Source of the DNA: Cupriavidus phytohabitans
GTDB lineage: Bacteria > Pseudomonadota > Gammaproteobacteria > Burkholderiales > Burkholderiaceae
NCBI RefSeq assembly: GCF_000426345.1
Contig: NZ_AUFE01000002.1
Span: 124,001 to 188,000, forward strand
Length of the DNA stretch: 64,000 nt
Reading direction: 5' to 3'
Below are positions 46,978 through 55,661 of the stretch, one piece after another. How positions within the stretch are numbered: the stretch's first letter is position 1; each line of letters opens with the position of its first letter. Under the pieces are notes generated by a model. It searched no databases and was not told the DNA's origin. It worked only from the letters and a program-made list of their open reading frames with translations. Made by a program: the position numbers and the translations under genes.

Positions 46978-47640
46978 TCAGGCAGGCTCGGCCATGGCCA
47001 GCGTGGAGAAATCGAGATCCACGTCTGTGACTGACTGGAGCGCCTGCGGTGACATGTCGCCGATGATCTTGATGACCGACACCCCTTGCGCACCGATGGC
47101 GAAGGTGCCGAGTTCGGTGTAGACGCGGCTCACGCAGGCAAGCCCCGTCAGCGGATAGCTGCATTGGCGGCGCAGCTTGCTGGCACCGTCCCTGGTCATG
47201 TGGTCCATCATCACGAACACGCGCCTGGCGCCGATGGCCAGGTCCATGGCGCCGCCGACCGCGGGAATGGCGTCGGCTGCCCCCGTGTGCCAGTTGGCCA
47301 GGTCGCCGCGTTGCGATACCTGGAATGCTCCAAGCACGCAGATATCCAGATGGCCGCCGCGCATCATGCCGAAGGCGTCGGCATGATGGAAAAAGGCCGC
47401 GCCTCGCTCCAGCCGGATGGCTTCCTTGCCCGCATTGATCAGGTCCCAGTCTTCCTGCCCGGGCTCCGCAGCCGACCATTGCCCGAGCACGCCGTTCTCG
47501 CTGTGCAGGATGACTTCGCGGTGACGGGGCAGGTGGTTGGCCACCAGGGTCGGCAGGCCGATGCCCAGGTTCACATACGATCCGTTGGGGATGTCGCGCG
47601 CCACGCGCGCGGCCAGAAGGTTCTTGGCTACTTGGTCCAT
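46978..47640 (-). CDS. 3-Oxoacid CoA-transferase subunit B
   Basis: A 220-residue beta subunit of a family I CoA-transferase (PcaJ/ScoB type). The catalytic glutamate is in SENGVLG; GIGLPTLVANHLP is typical. ATG 47640 lies 5 bases after the subunit A stop; a TTG overlapping that stop is the alternative. In this cluster it probably transfers CoA to a methyl-substituted 3-oxoadipate. Confidence 0.9.
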   Translation of the reverse strand: MDQVAKNLLAARVARDIPNGSYVNLGIGLPTLVANHLPRHREVILHSENGVLGQWSAAEPGQEDWDLINAGKEAIRLERGAAFFHHADAFGMMRGGHLDICVLGAFQVSQRGDLANWHTGAADAIPAVGGAMDLAIGARRVFVMMDHMTRDGASKLRRQCSYPLTGLACVSRVYTELGTFAIGAQGVSVIKIIGDMSPQALQSVTDVDLDFSTLAMAEPA

Positions 47641-47645
47641 GGTTC

Positions 47646-48344
47646 TCAATCCGCTTGCATGGGCGCAGCTTGTGCGTGCGCGCTGTCGCGCAGCACCACG
47701 CGGCTGACGAAGATGCCGGGCGTCACGATGGCTTCCGGGTCCAGCTCGCCCAGCTCGCAGACCCGCGCCACCGCGGCGATCGTCTGGCTTGCCGCCATCG
47801 CCATGACGGGAGCGAAATTGCGCGCGGTCTTGTTGTAGACGAGGTTGCCCCAGCGGTCGGCCGCCTCCGCATTGATCAACGCAACGTCCGCATGGATCGG
47901 ATGCTCAAGCACGTAGCCGCGCCCGTCGATCTGGCGCGTCTCCTTGCCCTGGGCCAGCAGCGTGCCAAAGCCGGTCGGCGTGTAGAACGCGCCGATGCCG
48001 CTGCCGGCGGCGCGCAGGCGCTCCGCCAGCGTGCCCTGCGGCACGACTTCCAGCTCGATCTGGCCGGCGCGGTACAGGGCTTCAAAGACATGGGCATCGC
48101 GCTGGCGCGGGAACGAGCACACCAGCTTGCGCACGCGACGCGCCTTGAGCAGCGCAGCCAGCCCGGTGTCGCCGTTGCCGGCGTTATTGCTGACTACCGT
48201 GAGATCGGTGGCGCCCTGTTCGATCAGGGCGTCAATCAATGCATCGGGCATGCCGGCGCCACCGAATCCGCCGATCGCGATGGTGGCGCCGTCGGGGATG
48301 TTGTCCACCGCTTCGCGCGTCGTTCTGCAGAGCTTATCGATCAT
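47646..48344 (-). CDS. 3-Oxoacid CoA-transferase subunit A
   Basis: A 232-residue alpha subunit of a family I CoA-transferase (PcaI/ScoA type) with GGFGGAGMPDALIDAL near residue 23 and the CoA-site stretch YTPTGFGTLLAQGKE. It is followed directly by subunit B. The 116-base gap to the upstream LysR gene probably contains its promoter. Confidence 0.9.
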   Translation of the reverse strand: MIDKLCRTTREAVDNIPDGATIAIGGFGGAGMPDALIDALIEQGATDLTVVSNNAGNGDTGLAALLKARRVRKLVCSFPRQRDAHVFEALYRAGQIELEVVPQGTLAERLRAAGSGIGAFYTPTGFGTLLAQGKETRQIDGRGYVLEHPIHADVALINAEAADRWGNLVYNKTARNFAPVMAMAASQTIAAVARVCELGELDPEAIVTPGIFVSRVVLRDSAHAQAAPMQAD

Positions 48345-48460
48345 GTCTCGCTTCGTTGTTGTCTGGCGAGACTAGGTTGCCATGCAGCCGGCGGCCTCAC
48401 AATTTCGGGTTCTGCAAGCACCCTTAGCGCTGGCTTAAGGCCCCGAAGGGAGCGCGCGAG

Positions 48461-49375
48461 CTAGCTGCCGCTGACCCCCGGTGCATAGCGGCCGATCAGC
48501 CGGTTGGCAAAATCACGGGCGAAGCTGGACAGGCCGTCGAGGTCGCGCGCGCAAACCTGGAAGGTTCGCACGGCCCAGTCATCGCGCAGGTCGCAGGCGC
48601 CGATCGGCTGCTCGCCCTTGAGGCGCGCGAACGCGGCCTTGGGCATGATGGCGATGCCGGCGCCGGCTGCGACCATGCGGCAGATGGCATCGTAGCTGGC
48701 CACATGCACGCGGATGGTCATGGGCTTGTGCAGCGCGCCTGCGGCGCGTGTCATGAACATCTGGAAGGCGCTGCCTTCGAGCAGCGCGACGAAGGCATAT
48801 TGCAGCGACTGCTCGAACCAGACCTCGCGCTGCGTCAGCAGCGGGTGGCCTAGCGGTGCAACCAGGATCAGCGCGCTCTTGACAAAGGGAACGGCCTGCA
48901 AGCCGGCGGTGGGCACATTGCCGGAGATGATGCCGAGGTCGGTGCCGCCTTCACGCACCAGGCGGACAATGTCATCGCTCAGGCGCTCGCGGACATCGAT
49001 GCGTACATCCGGATGGCTGACAAGGTAGTCACCGATCACCGGGGGCAGGTACTCCGTGATGGCCGTGGTATTGGCCACCAGCTTGAGCTGCCCGGAAAGG
49101 CCTGCGGTGAACGGCTGGAGGTTGCCCGTAAGCCGTTCCAGCTCGGCAAGCACCACGCGGGCATGCTGCAGATAAACCTCGCCGGCTGCCGTCAGCGTCA
49201 CGCCCTGGGGCGAGCGCTCCAGCAATCGTACCCCCAGCGTGTCTTCAAGGTTCTTGATGCGGTTGCTGACCGCCGGCACGGAGAGGAAGGAACGCTCCGC
49301 GCCACGGGTCAGGCTGCGCGTTTCCGCCACATTGACGAAGAGGCGGAAATCGGTGATGTCGAAGGGAACGGCCAT
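48461..49375 (-). CDS. LysR-family regulator
   Basis: A 304-residue LysR-type regulator with a helix-turn-helix near residues 8-65 (FLSVPAVSNRIKNLEDTLGVRLLERS). ATG 49375 chosen over an upstream GTG. It sits between the hydrolase and the CoA-transferase genes on the same strand and is the likely regulator of the methylmuconolactone cluster. Confidence 0.9.
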   Translation of the reverse strand: MAVPFDITDFRLFVNVAETRSLTRGAERSFLSVPAVSNRIKNLEDTLGVRLLERSPQGVTLTAAGEVYLQHARVVLAELERLTGNLQPFTAGLSGQLKLVANTTAITEYLPPVIGDYLVSHPDVRIDVRERLSDDIVRLVREGGTDLGIISGNVPTAGLQAVPFVKSALILVAPLGHPLLTQREVWFEQSLQYAFVALLEGSAFQMFMTRAAGALHKPMTIRVHVASYDAICRMVAAGAGIAIMPKAAFARLKGEQPIGACDLRDDWAVRTFQVCARDLDGLSSFARDFANRLIGRYAPGVSGS

Positions 49376-49459
49376 GCTGCTGGTCTCGCGGCGTACTGAC
49401 TGTGCCACCGATACCCGCGTCGGCGGGCATGCGGCGGCGGGATAACGGCCGCCGCGTCG

Positions 49460-50350
49460 CTACCAGGTGGCGGGCTCGAAGCGGAAGCCTGGGCCCTGGC
49501 GCCTGACGTAGCCACAATAGGGCTCGCCGAAATGCACTGGCAGGATCAACGCCTCGCGCTCGGCGGCGTCATTCAGGAAGGCCAGGCGCGTGCTGCGCGC
49601 CAGGTCGGGGCGGATGCAATAGCCGGAGTTCACGTCAGGGCGAACGATCTGCAGCGGGCTGTGCAGGATATCGCCGCAGAAGATCGCCTCTTCGCCGCGC
49701 GAACGGATGCGGAACGCCACCTGGCCGGGACTATGGCCCGCAGCGGGTTCAACCTGCAGGCAGCCCGCGATCTCCTGCCCGGCCACCATCATTTCCGCCA
49801 GACCTTCGCTGACCACTGGCATCACGCTGTCAAGGAAGGACTCACCAAACACGTCCACCACGCCCGGCTCCTTGTTCCGGCCCTCGTCGCAGAAAGTGAA
49901 GTCATCCTTGGGGATGTAATAGCGCGCGTTGGGAAAGGTAGGCACCCAGCGATTGTCCTGCCAGGTGGTGTTCCATCCGACGTGGTCCGCGTGCAGGTGC
50001 GTCATCACGACATGGGTGACCTTTTCCGGCGGTGCGCCAGCCGCGATCAGCCACTCGCGCACCAGCGTGTTCAGCCTGTGCATGCGCGCGATGCCGGCAC
50101 GCGGCTTGAAGTTGCCAACGCCCGTATCGACCACGATGATGCTGTCCCCCGCATGGACCACCCAGAACTGGATCGTCACGATCAGCTTGTTCATGTGCGG
50201 TATCCAATGGTGCGGCGCCATCAGGTCAGCATGGGCATCAAGCACGGCGCGGTCGATGTCGGGGAACAGGAACGCGGGATCGTGCGTCGGCCCCGCATAT
50301 TCGAGGATGCGGGTGATCTTGAGGTCGCCGAAGGCGCGCGCTTGCATCAT
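49460..50350 (-). CDS. Metallo-beta-lactamase-fold hydrolase
   Basis: A 296-residue MBL-fold protein with the metal motif THLHADHVG (about residue 115), later ligands in AAGHSPGQ, FCGDILHSP and PVHFGEPY, and the typical VDTGVGN strand. ATG 50350 has GGAGA upstream. It heads the gene row toward the CoA-transferase and may hydrolyse a lactone intermediate; lactonases of this fold are known, but the substrate is inference. Confidence 0.86.
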   Translation of the reverse strand: MMQARAFGDLKITRILEYAGPTHDPAFLFPDIDRAVLDAHADLMAPHHWIPHMNKLIVTIQFWVVHAGDSIIVVDTGVGNFKPRAGIARMHRLNTLVREWLIAAGAPPEKVTHVVMTHLHADHVGWNTTWQDNRWVPTFPNARYYIPKDDFTFCDEGRNKEPGVVDVFGESFLDSVMPVVSEGLAEMMVAGQEIAGCLQVEPAAGHSPGQVAFRIRSRGEEAIFCGDILHSPLQIVRPDVNSGYCIRPDLARSTRLAFLNDAAEREALILPVHFGEPYCGYVRRQGPGFRFEPATW

Positions 50351-50736
50351 GTGGCTTGTCTCCGTTTGGTGTTGTGAGTGCCCAGCGGCGAGGCCGCTTG
50401 CGGCATGGCCGACGCCGGCTTTGATAGGCATCGAGCATCGGCGATCTTCGTCGCCTCGCCAATTTCGCAATCCAAAAGAGGGGTTTCAGGCAGCTTCATG
50501 CATGACGCTGCAGCACTGCGGCGGAGGATCGATCAGGACAGCAGCGAGGTCTGTCACTCATGGATTCGCGACCATGACTGAACCAAATTGCCAGTCGGCC
50601 GGAGTATGGGCCCTGGAGTTGCAGGCGTCCAAGACAGAAAAAGTTGTTTCCCATACCCGATGGGTATGGGAATAGCGCGAAGTGTCGAGACAGTCGGACA
50701 CGTTGCCGGGTGAGCCCGAGCACTGTCCGCGCCCTT
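50351..50736. other. Intergenic region with ferredoxin-operon terminator
   Basis: No gene is seen in these 386 bases. They hold the terminator at 50636-50672 for the ferredoxin operon and, closer to the hydrolase, its promoter. Confidence 0.6.
50636..50672 (-). terminator. Rho-independent terminator of ferredoxin operon
   Basis: A perfect 11-bp inverted repeat (ttcccataccc/gggtatgggaa, three-base loop, 50648-50672) is followed on the minus strand by a run of five Ts at 50636-50640. It lies about 65 bases after the last ferredoxin gene. Confidence 0.8.
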
Positions 50737-51066
50737 CTAGCCTTCGCCGGCGGCGGCAGCCTGTCTTCGATCCACCGCGTCTTTCGGCTGCCACGACACC
50801 GCGATATCGCCGTCGATGAACGTCTGGCAAGCCAGCCGGAAGCCCGCTGCGAGTTCGTCTTCCGTCAGCAGTTTCTTTTCCTTCGGCTTGATCGCATCGG
50901 TATGTTCGCGGCCCTTGTCGATGCGGCACTTGCAGGTGCCGCACAGGCCGCCGCCGCACTTGAACGGAATGCCGCCCTGTTCGCGCAGCGACACGCGCAG
51001 CAGGTTGCTGTTGGCCGGCGTGCTGACCGTCTTGCCGTGGTTGGTGAGGAAGGTGATCTGGATCAT
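50737..51066 (-). CDS. 2Fe-2S ferredoxin
   Basis: A 109-residue plant-type ferredoxin. Cluster cysteines are in FKCGGGLCGTCKC (C-x4-C-x2-C) with the fourth in RLACQTF. The ATG overlaps the stop of the 117-residue protein (ATGA). It probably carries electrons to an oxygenase encoded elsewhere. Confidence 0.9.
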   Translation of the reverse strand: MIQITFLTNHGKTVSTPANSNLLRVSLREQGGIPFKCGGGLCGTCKCRIDKGREHTDAIKPKEKKLLTEDELAAGFRLACQTFIDGDIAVSWQPKDAVDRRQAAAAGEG

Positions 51067-51416
51067 GGCGATGAATGCGTAGCGTGCGCGCGTGAGGCTT
51101 CAGGATCGGCCCCCACGGCGACCGGCGTGGGCACGAGGGCGATGTCCATGCTGCCGAAGCTGGCCAGCTCGCGCAGCGCGGCGCGGGCGGCCTCCAGCGT
51201 GGCGTACTTGTCGAGGAACTTGGTCGATACCAGGTTGATGATGCCGGGTGGGGTTTCCTCCTGCACCCGTACCTTGGTATCGGCCGCCAGCTCGGCGATG
51301 ACAAAGCGGGCCGTGCGCTTGCCGTAGAAGACGTAGTCGTACGCCTCGACCGCGGTCATGCCGCCGGTAGGCTCGGTGCGGAACTGGCCGGGGCGGCTGG
51401 TAAGCAGCACGAACAT
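51063..51416 (-). CDS. Unknown 117-residue protein between two ferredoxins
   Basis: I do not recognise this protein. It is soluble, with a mixed alpha/beta look (VEAYDYVFYGKRTARFVIAE; IINLVSTKFLDKYATLEAARAA) and a disordered C-terminus. It begins one base after one ferredoxin and overlaps the next by ATGA. Tight coupling suggests a common redox system or complex. Confidence 0.7.
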   Translation of the reverse strand: MFVLLTSRPGQFRTEPTGGMTAVEAYDYVFYGKRTARFVIAELAADTKVRVQEETPPGIINLVSTKFLDKYATLEAARAALRELASFGSMDIALVPTPVAVGADPEASRAHATHSSP

Positions 51417-51417
51417 G

Positions 51418-51753
51418 TCAGGCTCCCGCGATTGCCGTGGCGAGCGCGGCGGGGGCAGGCAGGTCGTCCTGGGCCAGCTCGATGTCATGCTCGATCCAGA
51501 GCTGGCACGCCAGCCGGTATCCCTGCTCCAGCCGTTCGCCGAGCTGCTTCTTTTCCTTCCAGTTGGGCGGCGGCAGGTGCTCGGCGCCGGCGAGCACGCG
51601 GCAGGCGCACTTGGAGCATTTGCCCATGCCGCACTCGTAGCGCAGGTTGGGGTAGGGGAACTGCCGGATGCCGGCGCGGACAACCAGGTTGGTCTGGGGC
51701 TTGACCTCGTCGGTGAAGGTTTCGCCTCGCTTGTGGAAGGTGACTTTGGGCAT
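51418..51753 (-). CDS. 2Fe-2S ferredoxin
   Basis: A 111-residue plant-type ferredoxin with cluster cysteines in ECGMGKCSKCAC (C-x4-C-x2-C) and RLACQLW. It differs clearly from the second ferredoxin at 50737, so they are not a recent duplication. First gene of the three-gene ferredoxin unit, 57 bases after the permease stop. Confidence 0.9.
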   Translation of the reverse strand: MPKVTFHKRGETFTDEVKPQTNLVVRAGIRQFPYPNLRYECGMGKCSKCACRVLAGAEHLPPPNWKEKKQLGERLEQGYRLACQLWIEHDIELAQDDLPAPAALATAIAGA

Positions 51754-51810
51754 CGTTCGGTCTGGGAATAATCAGGGAAATCCGGCTGCGGTGGCGATGC
51801 TCGCGCGCGC

Positions 51811-53349
51811 CTACGACCACAACACCATTGCCGCCACGGTGGAGCAGCCCAGCCCGATCAGCACCGGGATCAGCAGCGCGCGCACCGCTTCCAGCACCGG
51901 CACCCGGGCGAAGCCGGCCACCGCGATCAGCGATGACCAAGCCACCAGCGTGCCGCCGCCGGTCCAGACCGCGCCCATCTGGCCCACCGCGGCGAGCGTG
52001 GCCGGGTCGAAGCCGACCACCGGCCCGAGCGCGCCCGCCAGCGTGCCGGTCAGCGGCAGGCCTGCGAAACCGGAGCCGTCGATGCCGGTGATCATGCCGA
52101 CCAGCAGCACCCCGAAGGCGACCAGCACGTGGTTGTCCGGGATCATGTGCTGGTAGGCCTGGATCAGCTCGAACAGCAGGCTCGGCGCCTTGCCCGGCGG
52201 CAGGCCGAGGATCTGCGCGGCAGTTTCGCCCGCGCCCACGAAGAAGAAGCCGGCAATCGGCAGCACCGACCCCATCGCCTTGAAGGCGAAGACGAAGCCA
52301 TCGGTGATGTGCTCCGGGCAGACGTCGAGCATGCGGCGCGGGCCTTCGGCGGCCAGCGTCGCCAGCATCATCAGCACCGCCGCGACGCCGCCGACCAGCG
52401 CGGCCGCGTCGCCGCCCTTGAGATCCTGCACGCCGGCGCCGAGCTTGGGCAGCACCATCACGGCGACCACGGCGAGGAAGGCAACCGGCGTCACGATGGC
52501 GAAGCACTTCGACCACTTCACCCGGCGCCTGGCGACCATCGACAGGCTTGCCTCGATATTGCAGTCGGTGGCAAGCGGTTCGTTGTGGGCGGTGCCCCTG
52601 GCGATCTCGGCCTTGTCGAAGGTGATGCCGCCGTCGATCGCCTCGGCGGTGCCGCCGGCCTGCGCCTGCCAGCGGTCGAGCAGGGTGCCGCAGGCCGGCA
52701 CGATGTGCTTGCGCATCGACAGGTATGCCAGGCATAGCGCAATGCAGCCGGTGATGATCGACAACGCCAGCGCGCGGTCGGCCACCACCGCGGCGCTGAC
52801 CGCCGCGCCGGCGGCCTTGGCACTGATCCCCGGCGCGACGCCGATCACGTAGTCCGACGACAACGCCATGCCTTGCCCGGCAATGGCGATCGCCATCGCG
52901 CCGGCCAGCGGCGGCAGCCCGGCCGCGATCGCGGCTGGCAGCAGGATGGCCGAAACCAGCGGCACGGCCGGCGTCGGCCAGAAGAACAGCGAGATGACGT
53001 AGGTGATGCCCGCCAGGATGAAGAAGGCCGAATGCCCGTTCTTCATCACCACGCGGAAGGGCTCGACCATGCGTATGTCGGAGCGCAGCGTCTTGAGCGC
53101 ATTGAGGAGCGCCGTCATGAAGGCGATCACCAGGAAGATATTGAACAGCTCCTTGGCGGCAACCAGGCTCGCGGAAAACACCCCGCCCAGTGCCGACACC
53201 GGGCTGCCGGTCAGCGCAAAGACGACCAGGGCGGTGCCGACGATCGACGGGACGACAACATTGGCGCGCAGGATCATCGTCAGCACGATGACTGCTACCC
53301 CTGACAGATAGATCCAGTGCGCGGCACCGATCACGACTTGTTGTGACAT
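51811..53349 (-). CDS. Large inner-membrane permease (GntP/CitMHS-like)
   Basis: A 512-residue protein with many hydrophobic segments and re-entrant-loop-like stretches (AIAGQGMALSSDYVIGVAPG; GITGIDGSGFAG is similar to GMITGIDGSGFAGLPLTG seen near residue 420). It resembles ion-coupled carboxylate symporters, but the family is not certain. ATG with GGGAG upstream. It diverges from the TauE-type gene across a region with two GntR-site motifs and may belong to that regulon. Confidence 0.7.
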   Translation of the reverse strand: MSQQVVIGAAHWIYLSGVAVIVLTMILRANVVVPSIVGTALVVFALTGSPVSALGGVFSASLVAAKELFNIFLVIAFMTALLNALKTLRSDIRMVEPFRVVMKNGHSAFFILAGITYVISLFFWPTPAVPLVSAILLPAAIAAGLPPLAGAMAIAIAGQGMALSSDYVIGVAPGISAKAAGAAVSAAVVADRALALSIITGCIALCLAYLSMRKHIVPACGTLLDRWQAQAGGTAEAIDGGITFDKAEIARGTAHNEPLATDCNIEASLSMVARRRVKWSKCFAIVTPVAFLAVVAVMVLPKLGAGVQDLKGGDAAALVGGVAAVLMMLATLAAEGPRRMLDVCPEHITDGFVFAFKAMGSVLPIAGFFFVGAGETAAQILGLPPGKAPSLLFELIQAYQHMIPDNHVLVAFGVLLVGMITGIDGSGFAGLPLTGTLAGALGPVVGFDPATLAAVGQMGAVWTGGGTLVAWSSLIAVAGFARVPVLEAVRALLIPVLIGLGCSTVAAMVLWS

Positions 53350-53416
53350 GAAGACTCCCTGGGGGCGGAGGGGTTTGTGGAGGGCGGATTCCATCGGACT
53401 GTGCTGCATCCGCTTC

Positions 53417-53431
53417 GGTATACTATATTCC
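53417..53431. promoter_or_regulatory. GntR operator candidate, copy 1
   Basis: The 15-mer ggtatactatattcc is the exact reverse complement of copy 6 at 60678-60692. It lies 68 bases upstream of the divergent permease start, well placed to control it. Confidence 0.65.
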
Positions 53432-53592
53432 AGCCTGTCGCCGCGCCAAGCGATTTCTCATCCGGAATTACGCCTAGACGAAGGCGGTGCAGATTCGCTC
53501 AAGACCGCACATTTATTGGGAATTTGGCCCGATCCGCTTTCCTTTCGATGGTGCATGGCGGCGCAATCCGGTTGCTCGGCATCACTACGATA

Positions 53593-53607
53593 TGTAGACT
53601 GTATACC
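53593..53607. promoter_or_regulatory. GntR operator candidate, copy 2
   Basis: The sequence tgtagactgtatacc shares the GTATACC half-site with the other copies. It lies 125 bases before the TauE-type gene. Confidence 0.5.
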
Positions 53608-53731
53608 GTTTAATATTGATTCTGGCCGGACAAGCGAGCCAGATGAGCAGGACGCGTGCCTGCCGTCCCGGACCGTGCTCCAAGCCAGCCCGGCCGTCCG
53701 TCAACCAGGCCTCGCCACCGTGCCTTCCGCC

Positions 53732-54487
53732 ATGCCCGATTCGTTGCTTTCGCTGCTGCCCGCCGGTCTGTCCGTCCCGGCCTACCTGTCGATGGGAGCG
53801 CTCATCCTGACGGGCGCCTGCCTGCAGGGTGTGGGTGGGATCGGCTTTGCCATGCTGTCGGCGCCACTGGGCGCGATCTTCTTCCCGGACCTGGTGCCGG
53901 GGCCACTGCTGGCAATGGGCTGCTGCCTGTCGCTGATGGGCGCCTTGCGCGAGCGCGAGGCCATCGTCTGGGACATCGCCGGCTTTGCGCTGACAGGCCG
54001 CGCCCTCGGCGGGGCCGCGGCGGTGCTGACCATCGCATGGCTGGCGCCAGAACCGCTGGCGGTGCTGTTCTCGCTGTCGATCCTCGCCGCCGTGGCATTG
54101 AGCCTGCTGGGCTGGCGCCTGCTGCCTGGCGCGCGCAACGTGGTCATCGCGGGCACGCTGTCCGGCTTCATGGGAACCATCACCTCGGCGGGCGCGCCGC
54201 CGTTCGCGCTGGTCATGCAGCATATGGCGCCCGCGCCGATGCGCGCGACCATGGGCTGCATCCTGTCCGGCGGCGCCGTGCTGTCGCTCGCCATGCTGGC
54301 GCTGGCGGGGCGCTTCGGCCTGCCGCAACTGGTGCTGGCGCTGGTGCTTGCGCCATTCCTGCTGGCCGGCTTCGCGCTGTCGAACCGGCTGCGCGGGCGC
54401 GTGTCGCCCACCGTGGTGCGCCGCTTGCTGCTGGGCCTGTGCGCGGCCGGCGCGCTGGGCGTGCTCGGCCGCGCGGCCTTTGCCTGA
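53732..54487 (+). CDS. TauE/SafE-type permease
   Basis: A 251-residue membrane protein with about eight helices and the duplicated family motif (GVGGIGFAMLSAP in the first half, GFMGTITSAGAPPFAL in the second). Family members export sulfite, sulfoacetate or other organic anions. No clear ribosome-binding site supports the chosen ATG. It is followed after 66 bases by the cyclodeaminase-like gene. Confidence 0.8.
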   Translation: MPDSLLSLLPAGLSVPAYLSMGALILTGACLQGVGGIGFAMLSAPLGAIFFPDLVPGPLLAMGCCLSLMGALREREAIVWDIAGFALTGRALGGAAAVLTIAWLAPEPLAVLFSLSILAAVALSLLGWRLLPGARNVVIAGTLSGFMGTITSAGAPPFALVMQHMAPAPMRATMGCILSGGAVLSLAMLALAGRFGLPQLVLALVLAPFLLAGFALSNRLRGRVSPTVVRRLLLGLCAAGALGVLGRAAFA

Positions 54488-54553
54488 TGCCGCCGCCCCC
54501 GCGGCGCCTCCGATTCTTTCGCTTTCCAGGTCAACCTAACCAGCGGAGTTCCC

Positions 54554-55486
54554 ATGCAGCACATCACAGACGCGATGATCGATGCCCACGTCACCCCGGA
54601 AGATGCCCGGCAGGTCATGGAGGCGGCGTTTTCCAGCTTCGGGCGTGGCGATGCCGCGATGCAGGAGCGTATCCGCACCGAGGCCGGCGGCGTCAAGCTG
54701 TCCACGCTGGGGGCGGTGATCCCCCAGCAGGGGGTGGCCGGGGCCAAGGTCTACACCACCATCAACGGCCAGTTCTCCTTTGTCATCCTGATCTTCTCGA
54801 CCGACGACGGCAGCCCGCTGGCTTCATTCGACGCCGGCGCCATTACGCGCCTGCGCACGGCGGCGTGCACCACGCTGGCCGCGCAGAGGCTGGCGCGTCC
54901 CGGTGCGCGCACGCTGGCGTTGTTCGGCGCGGGCACGCAGGGCGCGCAGCACGCGCGCCAGCTCAGTGCCACGCTGGGGCTGGAACGCATCCTGGTGTCC
55001 GATCCGCATGCGGACGCCGGCATGCCTGCGTGGCTGTCGGCGCTGTGCGGCATCCCGGTCGTGCTGGCGGAGCCCGATGCCGCGGTGGCCGAGGCCGACG
55101 TCATCGTCACGGCCTCGCGCGCGACCACGCCGCTGTTCGCCGGCGCGTCGATCCGGCCGGGCGCCTTCGTGGCCGCCATCGGCTCCAGCTTGCCGCACAC
55201 GCGCGAACTGGATGACGCCGCGCTGCGCCGCGCCGCCGCGGTGGTGGTGGAGTGGCGGCCGCAATCGACCCGCGAGGCCGGCGATATCGTGCTGGCCGAT
55301 CCCGAGGCGCTGCCGGCGGAAAAGATCGTCGAACTGGCCGACGTCGTGCTCGGCAAGGTGTCGCCAAGGCAGTGCGACGACGACATCGTGATCTACAAGT
55401 CGGTCGGCGTGGGCCTGGAAGACGTGGCGCTGGCCGGCCTCGCCTGGTCGCGCATCGCCGGCGGAGCGGAGCGCCGCGCCGCGTGA
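54554..55486 (+). CDS. Ornithine cyclodeaminase/mu-crystallin family protein
   Basis: A 310-residue NAD(P)-binding protein. The Rossmann motif is FGAGTQGAQHARQL (about residue 123) and substrate-side segments are GAKVYTTI and AGAITRLRTAACTTLAA. The family includes ornithine cyclodeaminase, alanine dehydrogenase and ketimine reductases, so an amino acid or imine substrate is likely. ATG after an AGCGGAG site. Confidence 0.88.
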   Translation: MQHITDAMIDAHVTPEDARQVMEAAFSSFGRGDAAMQERIRTEAGGVKLSTLGAVIPQQGVAGAKVYTTINGQFSFVILIFSTDDGSPLASFDAGAITRLRTAACTTLAAQRLARPGARTLALFGAGTQGAQHARQLSATLGLERILVSDPHADAGMPAWLSALCGIPVVLAEPDAAVAEADVIVTASRATTPLFAGASIRPGAFVAAIGSSLPHTRELDDAALRRAAAVVVEWRPQSTREAGDIVLADPEALPAEKIVELADVVLGKVSPRQCDDDIVIYKSVGVGLEDVALAGLAWSRIAGGAERRAA

Positions 55487-55561
55487 GCGCCGCCGAGCGC
55501 TCCAGCGCCGGGTAAACACTGACGTGATTAGTCAACACAACCCTTGTCGTCGCTGGTTGAC

Positions 55562-55576
55562 TGTATATAGTATACA
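55562..55576. promoter_or_regulatory. GntR operator candidate, copy 3
   Basis: The sequence tgtatatagtataca is a palindrome (tgtata/tataca around tag) and the most symmetrical copy. It lies 86 bases before the di-iron oxidase gene. Confidence 0.65.
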
Positions 55577-55661
55577 ACCATGCCAGGCCGATCTGTCTGC
55601 AACCCGGGCCCGGCATCCAACCCACCGAATCGCCCCACATCGCCAACCAGGAGCCCCCGTC

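Larger units (their letters stand above)
53350..53731. other. Divergent promoter region with two GGTATAC motifs
   Basis: No gene is evident in these 382 bases. They separate the divergent permease and TauE-type genes and carry motif copies at 53417-53431 and 53593-53607 within AT-rich patches. Confidence 0.6.
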
